From: JAKZSU01 sp047517485 | GTDB lineage: Bacteria > Pseudomonadota > Alphaproteobacteria > UBA7887 | Direction of reading: 5' to 3' | DNA length: 15,529 nucleotides | NCBI GenBank assembly: GCA_047517485.1 | Contig: JAKZSU010000013.1 | Location: 1-15,529 of the forward strand | Shown here: piece by piece, positions 1 through 7,367 of the stretch | Numbering within the stretch: the first letter of the stretch is position 1 | Layout of the letters: the number at the start of each line of letters is the position of its first letter | Made by a program: the position numbers and the translations under genes | The notes under the pieces: generated by a model | What the model saw: the letters and a program-made list of their open reading frames with translations, nothing else | What the model was told of the DNA's origin: nothing | The model's database searches: none

Positions 1-97
1 CCGCACACGCCGTCTCCGACACGAACCACGCGTCGAATTCAGTCAGGGTGCGCGGGTAGTCGACCCCGCCTTCGGGATGGGATGCCGGGTTCGCCAT
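1..97 (-). CDS. IS1595-family transposase, N-terminal fragment (runs off left edge)
   Basis: On the minus strand an ATG at 97 opens a frame that stays open to the window edge (32 codons). The peptide begins MANPASHPEGGVDYPRTLTE and continues EFDAWFVSETAC. The pattern of a short leader, a Pro-Arg-Thr-Leu-x-Glu-Phe motif, then Phe-x-(S/T)-Glu-x-Ala-Cys is what IS1595-type transposases show just before their zinc-binding 'LRWPDGF-CPxC' segment, which would lie outside the window. No terminal inverted repeat could be recognised between the start codon and araC, so the element end is not mapped. The gene is head to head with the AraC regulator. The identification rests on about 30 residues recalled from family knowledge; it could also be an unrelated short gene start. 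Confidence 0.55.
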   Translation of the reverse strand, partial: MANPASHPEGGVDYPRTLTEFDAWFVSETACA

Positions 98-125
98 CCC
101 AACATATTGACATCACGAGAGCGAA

Positions 126-1010
126 GTGGATACCCTATTTACCGAATATTACCGGTTTTCCGACGATTTTCGCGTGATTTTCGTGAACAATCTGCTGTTC
201 GGCGCCGCGGTCGACAAGCTCCGCGGCGAGGATTGGATCAAATTCCATTATCGCGTCGCCGGTCGCGGCGCCTTTTTGTTCGGCAACGATTTTCTCATCG
301 ATCTGGTCAGCCCGATATGCACCATCCGGCTGCAACCAAGCACCCTCGACGAGGGGCATTGGTACGGCAACGAAAGCGAGCGCCTGTGGCTTACGGTCTA
401 TTGCAAGCGATCGGTCCTGATCGACGGCATGGGGCTCGATGCCAAGGATTTTCCCGGCTCGTTGCGGCGTTTTCTCGCCGGCGGCGCGGCGGAACCGTTC
501 TTCAAGGCGTTGGTGATGACGCCGCAAATGCGCCGCGTCGTGACCGACCTCGCGACCGCGACCTGCGCCGGCAATTTGCGCCGACTGCTGATCGAGTCGA
601 TGGCGCGCGAATTGATCTGTCTCTCGGTTCACGCCTTGGGGCGAACCGGCGAGGACTTGGCCCAAGAGTCGGGACTCAAGCCGCCGGAAGTCAAACGACT
701 GCAACAGGCGCGCGACATTCTCGAGTCGTCCCTGGCGCACCCGCCGTCGGTCACCGACCTGGCCAGCCAAGTCGGCATCAATCGAACCAAACTGAGAGCC
801 GGGTTCAAACAGCTATTCGGGACCACGATATTCGAGTTCTGCAAGGAACAAAGGCTCGACAAGGCTTGGACGCTGCTCGAAGTCGAGGGCATGACCATCG
901 GTCAGGTGGCGGAAGCGACGGGGTACGAATACGACGCCAATTTCTCGACCGCCTTCAAGAAGCATTTCGGAATATTGCCAAAAGACGTCCGCAAGCGGTC
1001 GGCCAACTAG
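126..1010 (+). CDS. AraC-family transcriptional regulator (PchR-like)
   Basis: A 294-residue one-component transcription factor. Residues about 192-290 form the two helix-turn-helix AraC/XylS DNA-binding domain: first HTH around SVTDLASQVGINRTKLRAGF, second around MTIGQVAEATGYEYDANFST, ending in the usual FKKHFGILPKDVRK. The first 180 residues are a poorly conserved sensor domain, and the overall layout (FKQLFGTTIFEF linker) resembles the PchR subgroup. GTG at 126 is the earliest possible start because an in-frame TGA sits at 108-110; a purine-rich GAGAGCGAA precedes it. It lies 196 bases upstream of, and in the same direction as, the binding-protein gene of a Liv-type transporter, so it is the natural candidate to control that operon in response to the transported compound. 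The ligand cannot be read from the sequence. Confidence 0.85.
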   Translation: MDTLFTEYYRFSDDFRVIFVNNLLFGAAVDKLRGEDWIKFHYRVAGRGAFLFGNDFLIDLVSPICTIRLQPSTLDEGHWYGNESERLWLTVYCKRSVLIDGMGLDAKDFPGSLRRFLAGGAAEPFFKALVMTPQMRRVVTDLATATCAGNLRRLLIESMARELICLSVHALGRTGEDLAQESGLKPPEVKRLQQARDILESSLAHPPSVTDLASQVGINRTKLRAGFKQLFGTTIFEFCKEQRLDKAWTLLEVEGMTIGQVAEATGYEYDANFSTAFKKHFGILPKDVRKRSAN

Positions 1011-1075
1011 CGCCCGACCGAGAAATTTTCGTCATCAAAGAAATCTCTGCGGCGCGCAATATCCTTGCGACGCCC

Positions 1076-1090
1076 CAAGGGTTACCCTTG
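1076..1090. promoter_or_regulatory. Perfect 15-bp palindrome upstream of the transporter operon (candidate operator)
   Basis: CAAGGGTTACCCTTG is a perfect inverted repeat (7-bp arms around one T), 117 bases before the start of the binding-protein gene, in the 196-base gap between the AraC regulator and its neighbour. The remaining gap sequence shows no convincing -35/-10 pair and no other repeat. It could bind a dimeric repressor; AraC-family proteins normally prefer direct repeats, so it may not be the site of the adjacent regulator. Confidence 0.3.
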
Positions 1091-1206
1091 CCATCCGATC
1101 GTGTCTTCGGTTTTGGTATCTTTGCGCATCCAAGACGCGAAGAATGAGGGAGGAATTCCGCGGGACTTGGCGCGATGCCTGGCCCCGCCGATAAAAGGAG
1201 CCGATC

Positions 1207-2436
1207 ATGAGAATGCTTTCGTCCTTTGCCGTCGTCATGATGGCCGTCGGCGTGGCTGCATCCGCGACCGCCGCCGACAAAATCGCCAAGATTGGTGTGC
1301 TGGCGCCAATGACCGGAGGCGCCGCGGCGGACGGCGAGGAAACCTTGCGTGGGGTGCAATTGGCGGTCGACGAGATCAATGCCGCCGGCGGCGTCGCCGG
1401 ATATAAGTTCGAAGTCGTCCTGGGCGACGTCAAGGACCAGACCGCGGATGCGGTGGTCAGTGCCTTCGAGCGGCTCTCCGGCACCGAGGATTTGCACGCC
1501 ATTCTCACCGGCTATGCCACTCAGTCGAATTTCGAGATCCAGTATATGGCGGAAGCCAACATGATCTACCTGCTGGCCGGCAACTCGACGCAGACCCGCG
1601 CCATGGTGTCGGAGGATCCCGACAAATACAGCACCATCTGGTCGTACTCGCCGTCATTCGACGCCTACGAGACAGAATTGCTGCCCGTCATCGAAGGGCT
1701 GGCAAGCTCGGGCAAGCTGAAATTGGCGAACAAGAAGATCGCCATCGTCTCGTCCGACAACGCCTATTCGAAGACCATCTATGCCGGCATCAAGAAGAGC
1801 TTCGCCGCCGCCGGCTGGACCGTCACCGTCGACGAAATCGTCCCGTCCGGCGAAATCAACGACTGGCGATCGCTGTTGACCAAGGTGCGAAACGATCCGC
1901 CGGCGGTCATCGTCAATACCGACTGGATGCCGTCGAATGCCGCCACTTTCATCAGCCAGTTCATGGAGGATCCCACCGACAGCCTGGTGTTCATCCAGTA
2001 CGGCCCCTCGGTGCCCGAGTTTCTCGAACTCACCAAGAATAAATCGACCGGCGTGGTCTACAACCTGCTCGGTGGTCCGCTGATGTCGCCGAAAAATCCG
2101 CGCGCCGCCGAGGTGATCGCGAAGTACACCGCGGCTTACGGGGTCGAAAGCGGCCCCTACGGCATCGGCCTATACGAAATGACGATGGTCTATTTCGACG
2201 CGGTCGCCAAGGTGGGCGACCCCGCCGATCGCGATGCGGTCGCCCGAGCCATCGGCGAGACCGACAAGCAGGTCGCGATCGGGCGGTTGAAGTTCGATCA
2301 CGCGACCCATCTTTCGATGCAGGGGAACGACTTCGTACCGATCCAGTTTTATCAAATCTGGGACGGCAAGCGAACGCTGTCCTATCCCGACCAATACGCC
2401 ACGGGCGCGTTTCAAGCGCCGCCGTGGATGAAATAG
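1207..2436 (+). CDS. Liv-type ABC transporter periplasmic substrate-binding protein
   Basis: A 409-residue extracytoplasmic binding protein of the Leu/Ile/Val family (Peripla_BP_6, type I fold). A signal peptide is visible: a short basic start (MRM), a hydrophobic run SSFAVVMMAVGVAASA and a TAA-D cleavage region near residue 23. The mature protein opens with IAKIGVLAPMTGGAAADGEE, the usual first strand and ligand loop, and has 'RGVQLAVDEINAAGGVAG', which is characteristic of the family. An AAAAGGAG ribosome binding site at 1193-1200 fixes the start. It leads a livK-G-F-H-M array whose last member is followed by an aldolase; members of this family bind branched amino acids, amides, urea, aromatic acids and other carboxylates, so substrate should not be assumed from the name. 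Unlike the following livG, livH and livM genes it is intact. Confidence 0.93.
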   Translation: MRMLSSFAVVMMAVGVAASATAADKIAKIGVLAPMTGGAAADGEETLRGVQLAVDEINAAGGVAGYKFEVVLGDVKDQTADAVVSAFERLSGTEDLHAILTGYATQSNFEIQYMAEANMIYLLAGNSTQTRAMVSEDPDKYSTIWSYSPSFDAYETELLPVIEGLASSGKLKLANKKIAIVSSDNAYSKTIYAGIKKSFAAAGWTVTVDEIVPSGEINDWRSLLTKVRNDPPAVIVNTDWMPSNAATFISQFMEDPTDSLVFIQYGPSVPEFLELTKNKSTGVVYNLLGGPLMSPKNPRAAEVIAKYTAAYGVESGPYGIGLYEMTMVYFDAVAKVGDPADRDAVARAIGETDKQVAIGRLKFDHATHLSMQGNDFVPIQFYQIWDGKRTLSYPDQYATGAFQAPPWMK

Positions 2437-2444
2437 CCTGGTAT

Positions 2445-2475
2445 GCGCCACCCGGTCGCGCGGACCGGGTGGCGC
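2445..2475 (+). terminator. Intercistronic hairpin after the binding-protein gene
   Basis: GCGCCACCCGGTC, a 5-base loop (GCGCG), then GACCGGGTGGCGC make a perfect 13-bp GC-rich stem starting 9 bases after the binding-protein stop and ending 41 bases before livG. There is no T-run after it, so it is unlikely to be a full intrinsic terminator. Strong hairpins at this position in ABC-transporter operons usually protect the upstream message and reduce read-through, giving more binding protein than membrane components; that role is inferred. Confidence 0.6.
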
Positions 2476-2516
2476 CGGATCTACTCACCTAATCTCCAGT
2501 CCACGCAAGGAACGCC

Positions 2517-3260
2517 GTGGCCAGCGACGACATTCTCGTGGTCCGTGATGCCCGAAAATCTTTCGCCGCGCTAAGAGCGGTCGACGGCGTATCGTTCACT
2601 GTCGCCGACGGCGAGATTTTCGGCATTGCCGGCCCAAATGGGTCGGGCAAGAGCACGCTGTTCAACATCATTACCGGCATTCCGTTCACCGCCGACGGCG
2701 GCGAGTTTGTGTTTCGCGGCCGGTCCTTGCGCGGTATGGCACCGCACCGGATCGCCCAAGCCGGCTTGGCACGAACGTTTCAACGCGAGACCGAGTTCGA
2801 ATCCCTGACCACCCGCCAGAACGTAGCGCTCGCGGCTCGATTCGGCGGTGCGGATGGTCCCGATACCGCTGTCGATGCGCTGGCGTTTTGCGGCATCGCG
2901 TCCGACCAGTACGACCGTCCCGCCGGGCAGCTTGCGAATTTCGACAAGAAGCGATTGATGATCGCCTCGGCGTTGGCGATGTCGCCCAAGCTGCTGCTGC
3001 TCGACGAACCGGCGTAGGGTCTGACCCGGCCGGAGGTCGCCGAGACCGCCGAGCTGATCACCCGCATCAACCGGCGCGGCATCACCATCGTGTTGATCGA
3101 GCACGTGCTGGCCCTGCTGCTCAATGTTTCCGAGCGCCTGATGGTGCTCGACGAAGGCAGCATCCTGGCCAACGGCGCGCCGCGTGACGTGGTCAAGGAC
3201 CCCCGCGTCATCGAGGCCTATCTCGGGAGCAAGGCAAGTGACGCCGCCGGTACTGCTTGA
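2517..3260 (+). pseudogene. livG: LivG-type ABC ATPase, interrupted by an in-frame TAG
   Basis: The ATPase subunit of a branched-chain-amino-acid-type importer. The frame from GTG 2517 (AAGGAA ribosome binding site at 2507-2512) has Walker A GPNGSGKST at residues 39-47, a degenerate signature NFDKKRLMIAS, and Walker B LLLLDEPA ending at residue 166. Codon 167 is TAG (3015-3017). The same frame continues without a shift as GLTRPEVAETAELITRINRR, then the H-loop VLIEHV and the family C-terminus DPRVIEAYLG, ending at TGA 3258-3260. Read through, the protein is 247 residues, normal for LivG. The 'EPA-x-GL' position is often Gln, so a CAG to TAG transition is the simplest origin. The truncated product would lack the D-loop, H-loop and C-terminal region and should not hydrolyse ATP. 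A sequencing error or suppressed stop is possible. Confidence 0.85.
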
Positions 3261-3960
3261 GGTTCACGCCCTGGAGGGCGGTTACGGCGGCGCCAAGGTG
3301 CTGAACGGCATCGATATGGCGGTCCAAGAAGGCCAGTGTGTCGGCCTGTTCGGGCCGAACGGACACGGCAAGACAACCCTGCTCAGAACCATCTCGGGAC
3401 TGGAGTCGCCGTGGCGCGGCGACATTCTTTTCCGCGGCCGGCGCATCGACGGCGCCAGCCCGCGCCACATCGTCTCGATCGGCGTCATTCATGTGCCGCA
3501 AGGCAACACCCTGTTTCCCGATATGACGGTCGGCGAAAACCTGATGCTCGGCGCCTACGCGCCACGTTGTAGGCGCGGTGCCAAAGCCAATCTGGAACAA
3601 GTCTACGAACTATTCCCCAAACTGGCCGATCGCCGCGGCCAACTATGCCGCACGCTGTCCGGCGGCGAGCGACAAATGGTGGCGATCGGCATCGGCGTGA
3701 TGGGCGATCCGGAATTGTTGCTGCTCGACGAGCCGACACTGGGCCTCGCGCCGCGTCTCAAGGACGAGCTGTGCGCGGCCATCGGGCGTCTCACGGCGAG
3801 CGGTCTGCCGCTGATTATCGTCGAACAGCACATCGAATTTCTGCTCGACTTGTCGGAGCGGCTGTACTTGATCAATCATGGCGAGGTGGCGATGAGCATG
3901 GCCGCGGATGAGCGCATGGATCATGCCCAGATCATGAACATGTACTTCGGCGAGGCTTGA
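3238..3960 (+). CDS. livF: LivF-type ABC transporter ATPase
   Basis: A 240-residue cytoplasmic ATPase, the second nucleotide-binding subunit of the Liv-type importer. Visible in order: Walker A GPNGHGKTT (residues 39-47), Q-loop VPQGNTLFPDMTV (Gln88), signature LSGGERQMVAI (140-150), Walker B LLLLDEPTLGL (160-170) and H-loop IIVEQH (His199). The Walker A carries His where the family almost always has Ala or Ser. I chose the GTG at 3238 because GGGAG lies at 3225-3229 and the protein then has normal LivF length; this overlaps the end of the livG frame by 23 bases, a common coupling arrangement. Translation of this gene may suffer if ribosomes leave livG at its early TAG. It is the only intact gene of the four transporter core genes. 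Confidence 0.9.
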   Translation: MTPPVLLEVHALEGGYGGAKVLNGIDMAVQEGQCVGLFGPNGHGKTTLLRTISGLESPWRGDILFRGRRIDGASPRHIVSIGVIHVPQGNTLFPDMTVGENLMLGAYAPRCRRGAKANLEQVYELFPKLADRRGQLCRTLSGGERQMVAIGIGVMGDPELLLLDEPTLGLAPRLKDELCAAIGRLTASGLPLIIVEQHIEFLLDLSERLYLINHGEVAMSMAADERMDHAQIMNMYFGEA

Positions 3961-3963
3961 GAG

Positions 3964-4837
3964 ATGGACTGGGATACGATCGCGCCGATCCTGGTGAGCG
4001 GAATCGTGCTCGGCTCGCTGTACGCGATGATGGCGACCGGTCTGTCGCTGATATGGTCGACCCTCGGTATCTTCAATTTTGCCCACGGTGTGATCATGAC
4101 CCTGGGCGCCTACGTCGCTTGGCAAGTGGGCACCGAGGATGGCTTCGGACTCGGTATTGCGGCGGGCTTGGCGCTCGGTGTCGCGGCGACGATCGGTGTG
4201 GGCTGCCTGATCGAGGTCACCCTGGTGCGGCCTTTCCTCGGGCGCGCCAACGTGGTGCTCCTCGCGGTCATCACGACGCTGGCGGCATCGGTGTTCATCG
4301 AGAACGCGGCGCTTCTGACTTGGTCGGGCCGGATCAAGCAACAGCCGCCGCTGATCGCCGGCGATGCCAGCATTCTCAGGGTCACGGTGTCGGCTCATGA
4401 AGCGCTGATCGTCGGCATATCACCGGCGATCCTGATCGCCCTCTGGCTATTTCTCAAGGTGAGCCGCACCGGCCGGGCGATCCGCGCGGTGTCCCAGAAC
4501 CGCGACTCGGCGCTGCTCGCCGGTATGAATGTCCCGCTGCTCTATGCCTTGGCGTTCGGCATGTCGGCGGGGCTCGCCGGTTTCGCCGGCATTCTCCTCG
4601 GATCGATCCGCTTCATCTCGCCGGTGATGGGCGGTGAACCGATGGTCAAGGCGATGATCGTCGCGATCTTCGGCGGCCTGGGCAGTCTCGCCGGGACCGT
4701 CGGCGCGGCCTACCTGATCGGCGCTCGAGGCGGTGAGCGTGTTCGTGATCGGCCTGTATTGGACACCCGCGGTCTTGTTCGCGGTGATGATCGGTGTCCT
4801 GGTGATGCGTCCCACCGGCCTGTTCGGCAGAAAGTGA
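3964..4837 (+). pseudogene. livH: LivH-type permease, frameshifted near the C-terminus
   Basis: One of the two membrane subunits of the importer. ATG 3964 follows the livF stop by 3 bases. The first 253 residues are a clear LivH: SGIVLGSLYAMMATGLSLIW, the FNFAHG motif, VRPFLGRANVVLL, and the EAA-like loop with FGGLGSLAGTVGAA. At about 4720-4727 the frame is lost. The expected end, GALEAVSVFVIGLYWTPAVL and then MRPTGLFGRK with a TGA at 4835-4837, is present in the next frame. The observed GGCGCTCGAG would become GGCGCGCTCGAG (Gly-Ala-Leu-Glu) by restoring one GC dinucleotide, giving about 291 residues; a single inserted base would also explain it but fits the family spacing less well. Without repair the frame runs on into livM and encodes a 501-residue LivH-LivM chimera lacking the last LivH segment. 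Confidence 0.85.
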
Positions 4838-5817
4838 GGCCGGCGGTGCGCCAGCGCCTGGATCGCGCGACCGTGGGCAAGATCGCCGGGGCCGCCGCCC
4901 TGGTGTTGCTGCCGCTGGTCATCGGCGACTCTTATTTGCGGCATCTGGTGATTGTCGCGATGATCTACGCCGTCATCGCCTCGAACTGGGATCTCAGTCT
5001 TGGCTATGGCGGCATCTTCAATTTCGCGCATTTGGCGTTCTTCGGCGTCGGTGTCTACTTCTGCGCCATTGTCTCCAAGGTGCTCGGCGTTTCGCCGTGG
5101 CTGGCGATCCCGGCGGCCGGCCTCGCCGCCGCCGCCGCCGCGTTGGTCTGTCTGCCGGTGCTCCGACTGAAAGGCATTTACGTCATCCTGGTGACCTTCG
5201 CCTTTGGCCAGTTGGTCTTGCATCTGGTCATCAGTCAGGCCGAGATCACTGGCGGCTCGGTGGGCATGGTGTTCCTGCCGGCGCTGAAGATCGGCGACTA
5301 CAAGTTCACCCGCGATGGCAAGCTGGGCTATTACTACATCGCGCTGACGGTCTTTCTGCTGTCGACATTCTTCCTCCGTCGCCTGGTGAAATCGTCCTTC
5401 GGTCTCGCGGTCGTGGCGCTCCGGGACAACGAGGAATATGCCGTCAGCCGCGGCATATCCCTGGCGTGACAACGGGTCTATACGCTCACCGCCAGCGCGC
5501 TGTTCACCGGAATCGCGGGCGGTTTTTACGCCACCTATTTGCGCGTCGCCTCGCCGGAGATCTTCGGTTTCGGCGTGCTCTCGCTGGTGCTCAGCATGCT
5601 GCTGGTCGGCGGCATCGGCACCATCTGGGGGCCGGTACTGGCCGCCTTCGCCCTGACCTTTCTGTCCGAGGCGATGATCGACTTCGGCGCCTGGCGGCAC
5701 TTGATCGTCGCCGCGATGATCGTCCTGGTCCTGCTGTTCTATCCCGGCGGACTGCTGATGGCGCTGGACGGCATCGCGCGACGAGTGACGTCGGCGTTCA
5801 GCCCAAAGGTCGACTGA
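4834..5817 (+). pseudogene. livM: LivM-type permease, interrupted by an in-frame TGA
   Basis: The second membrane subunit. GTG 4834 overlaps the correct livH stop as GTGA, a typical translational-coupling junction. The protein reads through hydrophobic segments with the family motif YGGIFNFAHLAFFGVGVYF, GLAAAAAALVCLPVLRLKGI and the EAA-like loop VVALRDNEEYAVSRGISLA, then meets TGA at 5467-5469 (codon 212). The same frame continues QRVYTLTASALFTGIAGGFY, then LRVASPEIFGFGVLSLVLSM and PGGLLMALDG to TGA 5815-5817, for 327 residues, normal LivM length. CGA (Arg) or TGG (Trp) to TGA are single-transition explanations. UGA followed by C is a weak stop context, so some read-through is conceivable. 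As written, the last third, including the conserved membrane segments after the coupling loop, is lost. Confidence 0.85.
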
Positions 5818-5849
5818 GCCACGGCTTGGCTCTATACCAAGGCGCGTCG

Positions 5850-5862
5850 GGCATGACATGCC
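5850..5862. promoter_or_regulatory. 13-bp perfect palindrome upstream of the aldolase
   Basis: GGCATGACATGCC (6-bp arms around one A) lies 31 bases before the aldolase start in the 76-base gap after livM. It could be an operator or a small transcript hairpin; no T-run follows, so it is not a terminator. Position is the only functional hint. Confidence 0.25.
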
Positions 5863-5893
5863 TGACCACGCACTTTGGATTTGGGAGGACGAG

Positions 5894-6682
5894 ATGACCG
5901 CGGTACGCAACATCGCCAAGGAACGGCTCGCCGCCGGTGAACTCGCGCTCGGCATGGGACTGCGCCAGGCGCGCGGTGTCGATATCGGCAAGATCATGAA
6001 GGCGTGCGGCTACGACTGGCTGTTCATCGACATGGAACACAACGCGATGTCGATCGAGGACGCGGTCAATATCAGTATCGCGGCGCAGGACGCCGGCATC
6101 ACCCCGGTGGTCCGGGTGCCGGGTTTCGAGCATTACCACGCGACCCGGGTGCTCGACGGCGGCGCGCTGGGCATCGTCGTCCCCCACGTCGATACGCCGG
6201 AACAGGCCGCCCAGGTCGTCGACAATTGCAAATATCCGCCGCTCGGCCATCGCTCGGTAACCGGTGCGTTGCCGCAATTGGATTTCGCCGCGGTGCCGAT
6301 GGCGGAGGCGACCAAGGCGGTTAACGACGCGACGATGATCGTGGTCATGCTCGAGACCCCGCAGGCGGTCGACAACGCCGATGCGATCGCCGCCGTCGAG
6401 GGCGTCGACGTGCTGCTGATGGGCACCAACGACCTGACGGTCGAAATGGGCATTCCGGGAGAACTCGGTCACGACCGCGTCGCCGCGGCGTACAAAAAAG
6501 TCATCGCCGCGTGCAACGCGCACGGTAAATATGCCGGCCTCGGCGGCGTCTACGCGCCGGATCTGATGGAACGCTATGTCGGCATGGGGATGCGATTGAT
6601 CCTCACCGGCAGCGATCTGTCGATGATGATGATCGCCGCCAAGGACCGTTCAGCCTTCATGCGCGGGTTAGACCTCGGTTGA
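5894..6682 (+). CDS. HpcH/HpaI-family class II pyruvate aldolase
   Basis: A 262-residue metal-dependent aldolase of the HpcH/HpaI (2-keto-3-deoxy acid / 4-hydroxy-2-oxo acid) family, which cleaves hydroxy-oxo acids to pyruvate and an aldehyde in the cytoplasm. Expected active-site residues are at the right spacing: base His49 in FIDMEHN, Arg74 in VVRVPG, metal ligands Glu154 in MLETPQA and Asp180 in GTNDLT; these align with His45, Arg70, Glu149 and Asp175 of E. coli HpaI. GHRSVTGA (118-125) is the usual substrate loop. I start at ATG 5894 because GGGAGG at 5883-5888 precedes it; an ATG 12 codons upstream lacks such a site. It sits 76 bases after livM, so it may use the imported compound or a product of it. 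Its end overlaps the oppositely oriented methyltransferase by 26 bases. True substrate unknown. Confidence 0.88.
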   Translation: MTAVRNIAKERLAAGELALGMGLRQARGVDIGKIMKACGYDWLFIDMEHNAMSIEDAVNISIAAQDAGITPVVRVPGFEHYHATRVLDGGALGIVVPHVDTPEQAAQVVDNCKYPPLGHRSVTGALPQLDFAAVPMAEATKAVNDATMIVVMLETPQAVDNADAIAAVEGVDVLLMGTNDLTVEMGIPGELGHDRVAAAYKKVIAACNAHGKYAGLGGVYAPDLMERYVGMGMRLILTGSDLSMMMIAAKDRSAFMRGLDLG

Positions 6683-7367
6683 TTTCTGGGGCTGACTTCT
6701 GGCCGCCGAACAGGGCGCAACCGAGATGGCGCCAATGGCAGCCGACTTCGATAAAACCGATGTCGGCGAGCCAGGCGGTCTGATCCTCGACGGTGGCCGG
6801 ATTGTCGTCGACCAGATGGTCGTCGAACCAGCTCATATCGTCATGGCCGTGCGCCTGGACGGTGGCGCGCCATAACGCCGCATAGCGTTCGTCGATCGCC
6901 GGAGTCGCGCCGGCGACCACGTCGCGCACCAGCAACACCCCACCCGGGTTCATCGCCGCGAACAATTTAGCGAAGCCGGTGCGTTTGTCTTCGTGGCTCA
7001 GATGATGAAGCGCGAGACTGGACACCACCAAATCGTAGCCGTCACCGATCTCGGTCGCGGGAAACACGCCCTCGATGCAATCGACCCCGGCGCCGAGCGC
7101 CCGGAAACGCTGCTTGCATTGGGCGAGCATGCGCGCCGACATGTCGGTGACGGTGATGTCGGCTTGGGGAAAGCGTTGCAACACCTCGGCGGCGAGCGCG
7201 CCGGTGCCGGTGCCGACATCGAGCACCCGGATCGGCGCGGCGGCGGCAAACGGCACCAGATCCATCATCAGCACATTGGCCTCATGATAGTCGGGCACCA
7301 GACGGGCGATGAAACCGTCATACGCTTCAGCGCGGTCGCCGAAGAAATCAGATGGTGGCTGGTTCAT
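6657..7367 (-). CDS. Class I SAM-dependent methyltransferase
   Basis: A 236-residue soluble methyltransferase with a Rossmann fold (Methyltransf_11/25 type). Motif I VLDVGTGTG is at residues 48-56, the acidic residue ending strand 2 is in ITVTDMS (Asp75), and the motif IV region reads YDLVVSSLALHHL (111-123), followed by GFAKLFAAMNPGGVLLVRD. The C-terminal part is rich in His, Asp and Trp (QAHGHDDMSWFDDHLVDDNP) and may shape the substrate pocket. The substrate is not evident: relatives act on small metabolites, quinones or tRNA. The stop lies inside the end of the aldolase gene, a 26-base convergent overlap. No strong ribosome binding site is visible before ATG 7367. Confidence 0.8.
   Translation of the reverse strand: MNQPPSDFFGDRAEAYDGFIARLVPDYHEANVLMMDLVPFAAAAPIRVLDVGTGTGALAAEVLQRFPQADITVTDMSARMLAQCKQRFRALGAGVDCIEGVFPATEIGDGYDLVVSSLALHHLSHEDKRTGFAKLFAAMNPGGVLLVRDVVAGATPAIDERYAALWRATVQAHGHDDMSWFDDHLVDDNPATVEDQTAWLADIGFIEVGCHWRHLGCALFGGQKSAPEINRGLTRA

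Noticed and set aside
3964..5469. A single 501-residue LivH-LivM fusion permease
   Set aside because: The expected LivH C-terminus (MRPTGLFGRK and a stop) is intact in the neighbouring frame and overlaps a normal livM start, and the in-frame stretch between about 4723 and 4833 has no permease character. The fusion is a by-product of a frame loss.
2517..5817. Genetic recoding (alternative code or programmed read-through) explaining the TAG and TGA codons
   Set aside because: Other genes end in TAG and TGA, Trp is encoded by TGG, the two stops differ, and a frameshift occurs in the same operon; mutation or error is simpler. Leaky read-through at the livM TGA is not excluded.
4447..5997. Long open frame (516 codons) antisense to livH-livM
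   Set aside because: Low-complexity, charged composition without motifs, opposite recognisable permease genes; codon-bias shadow.
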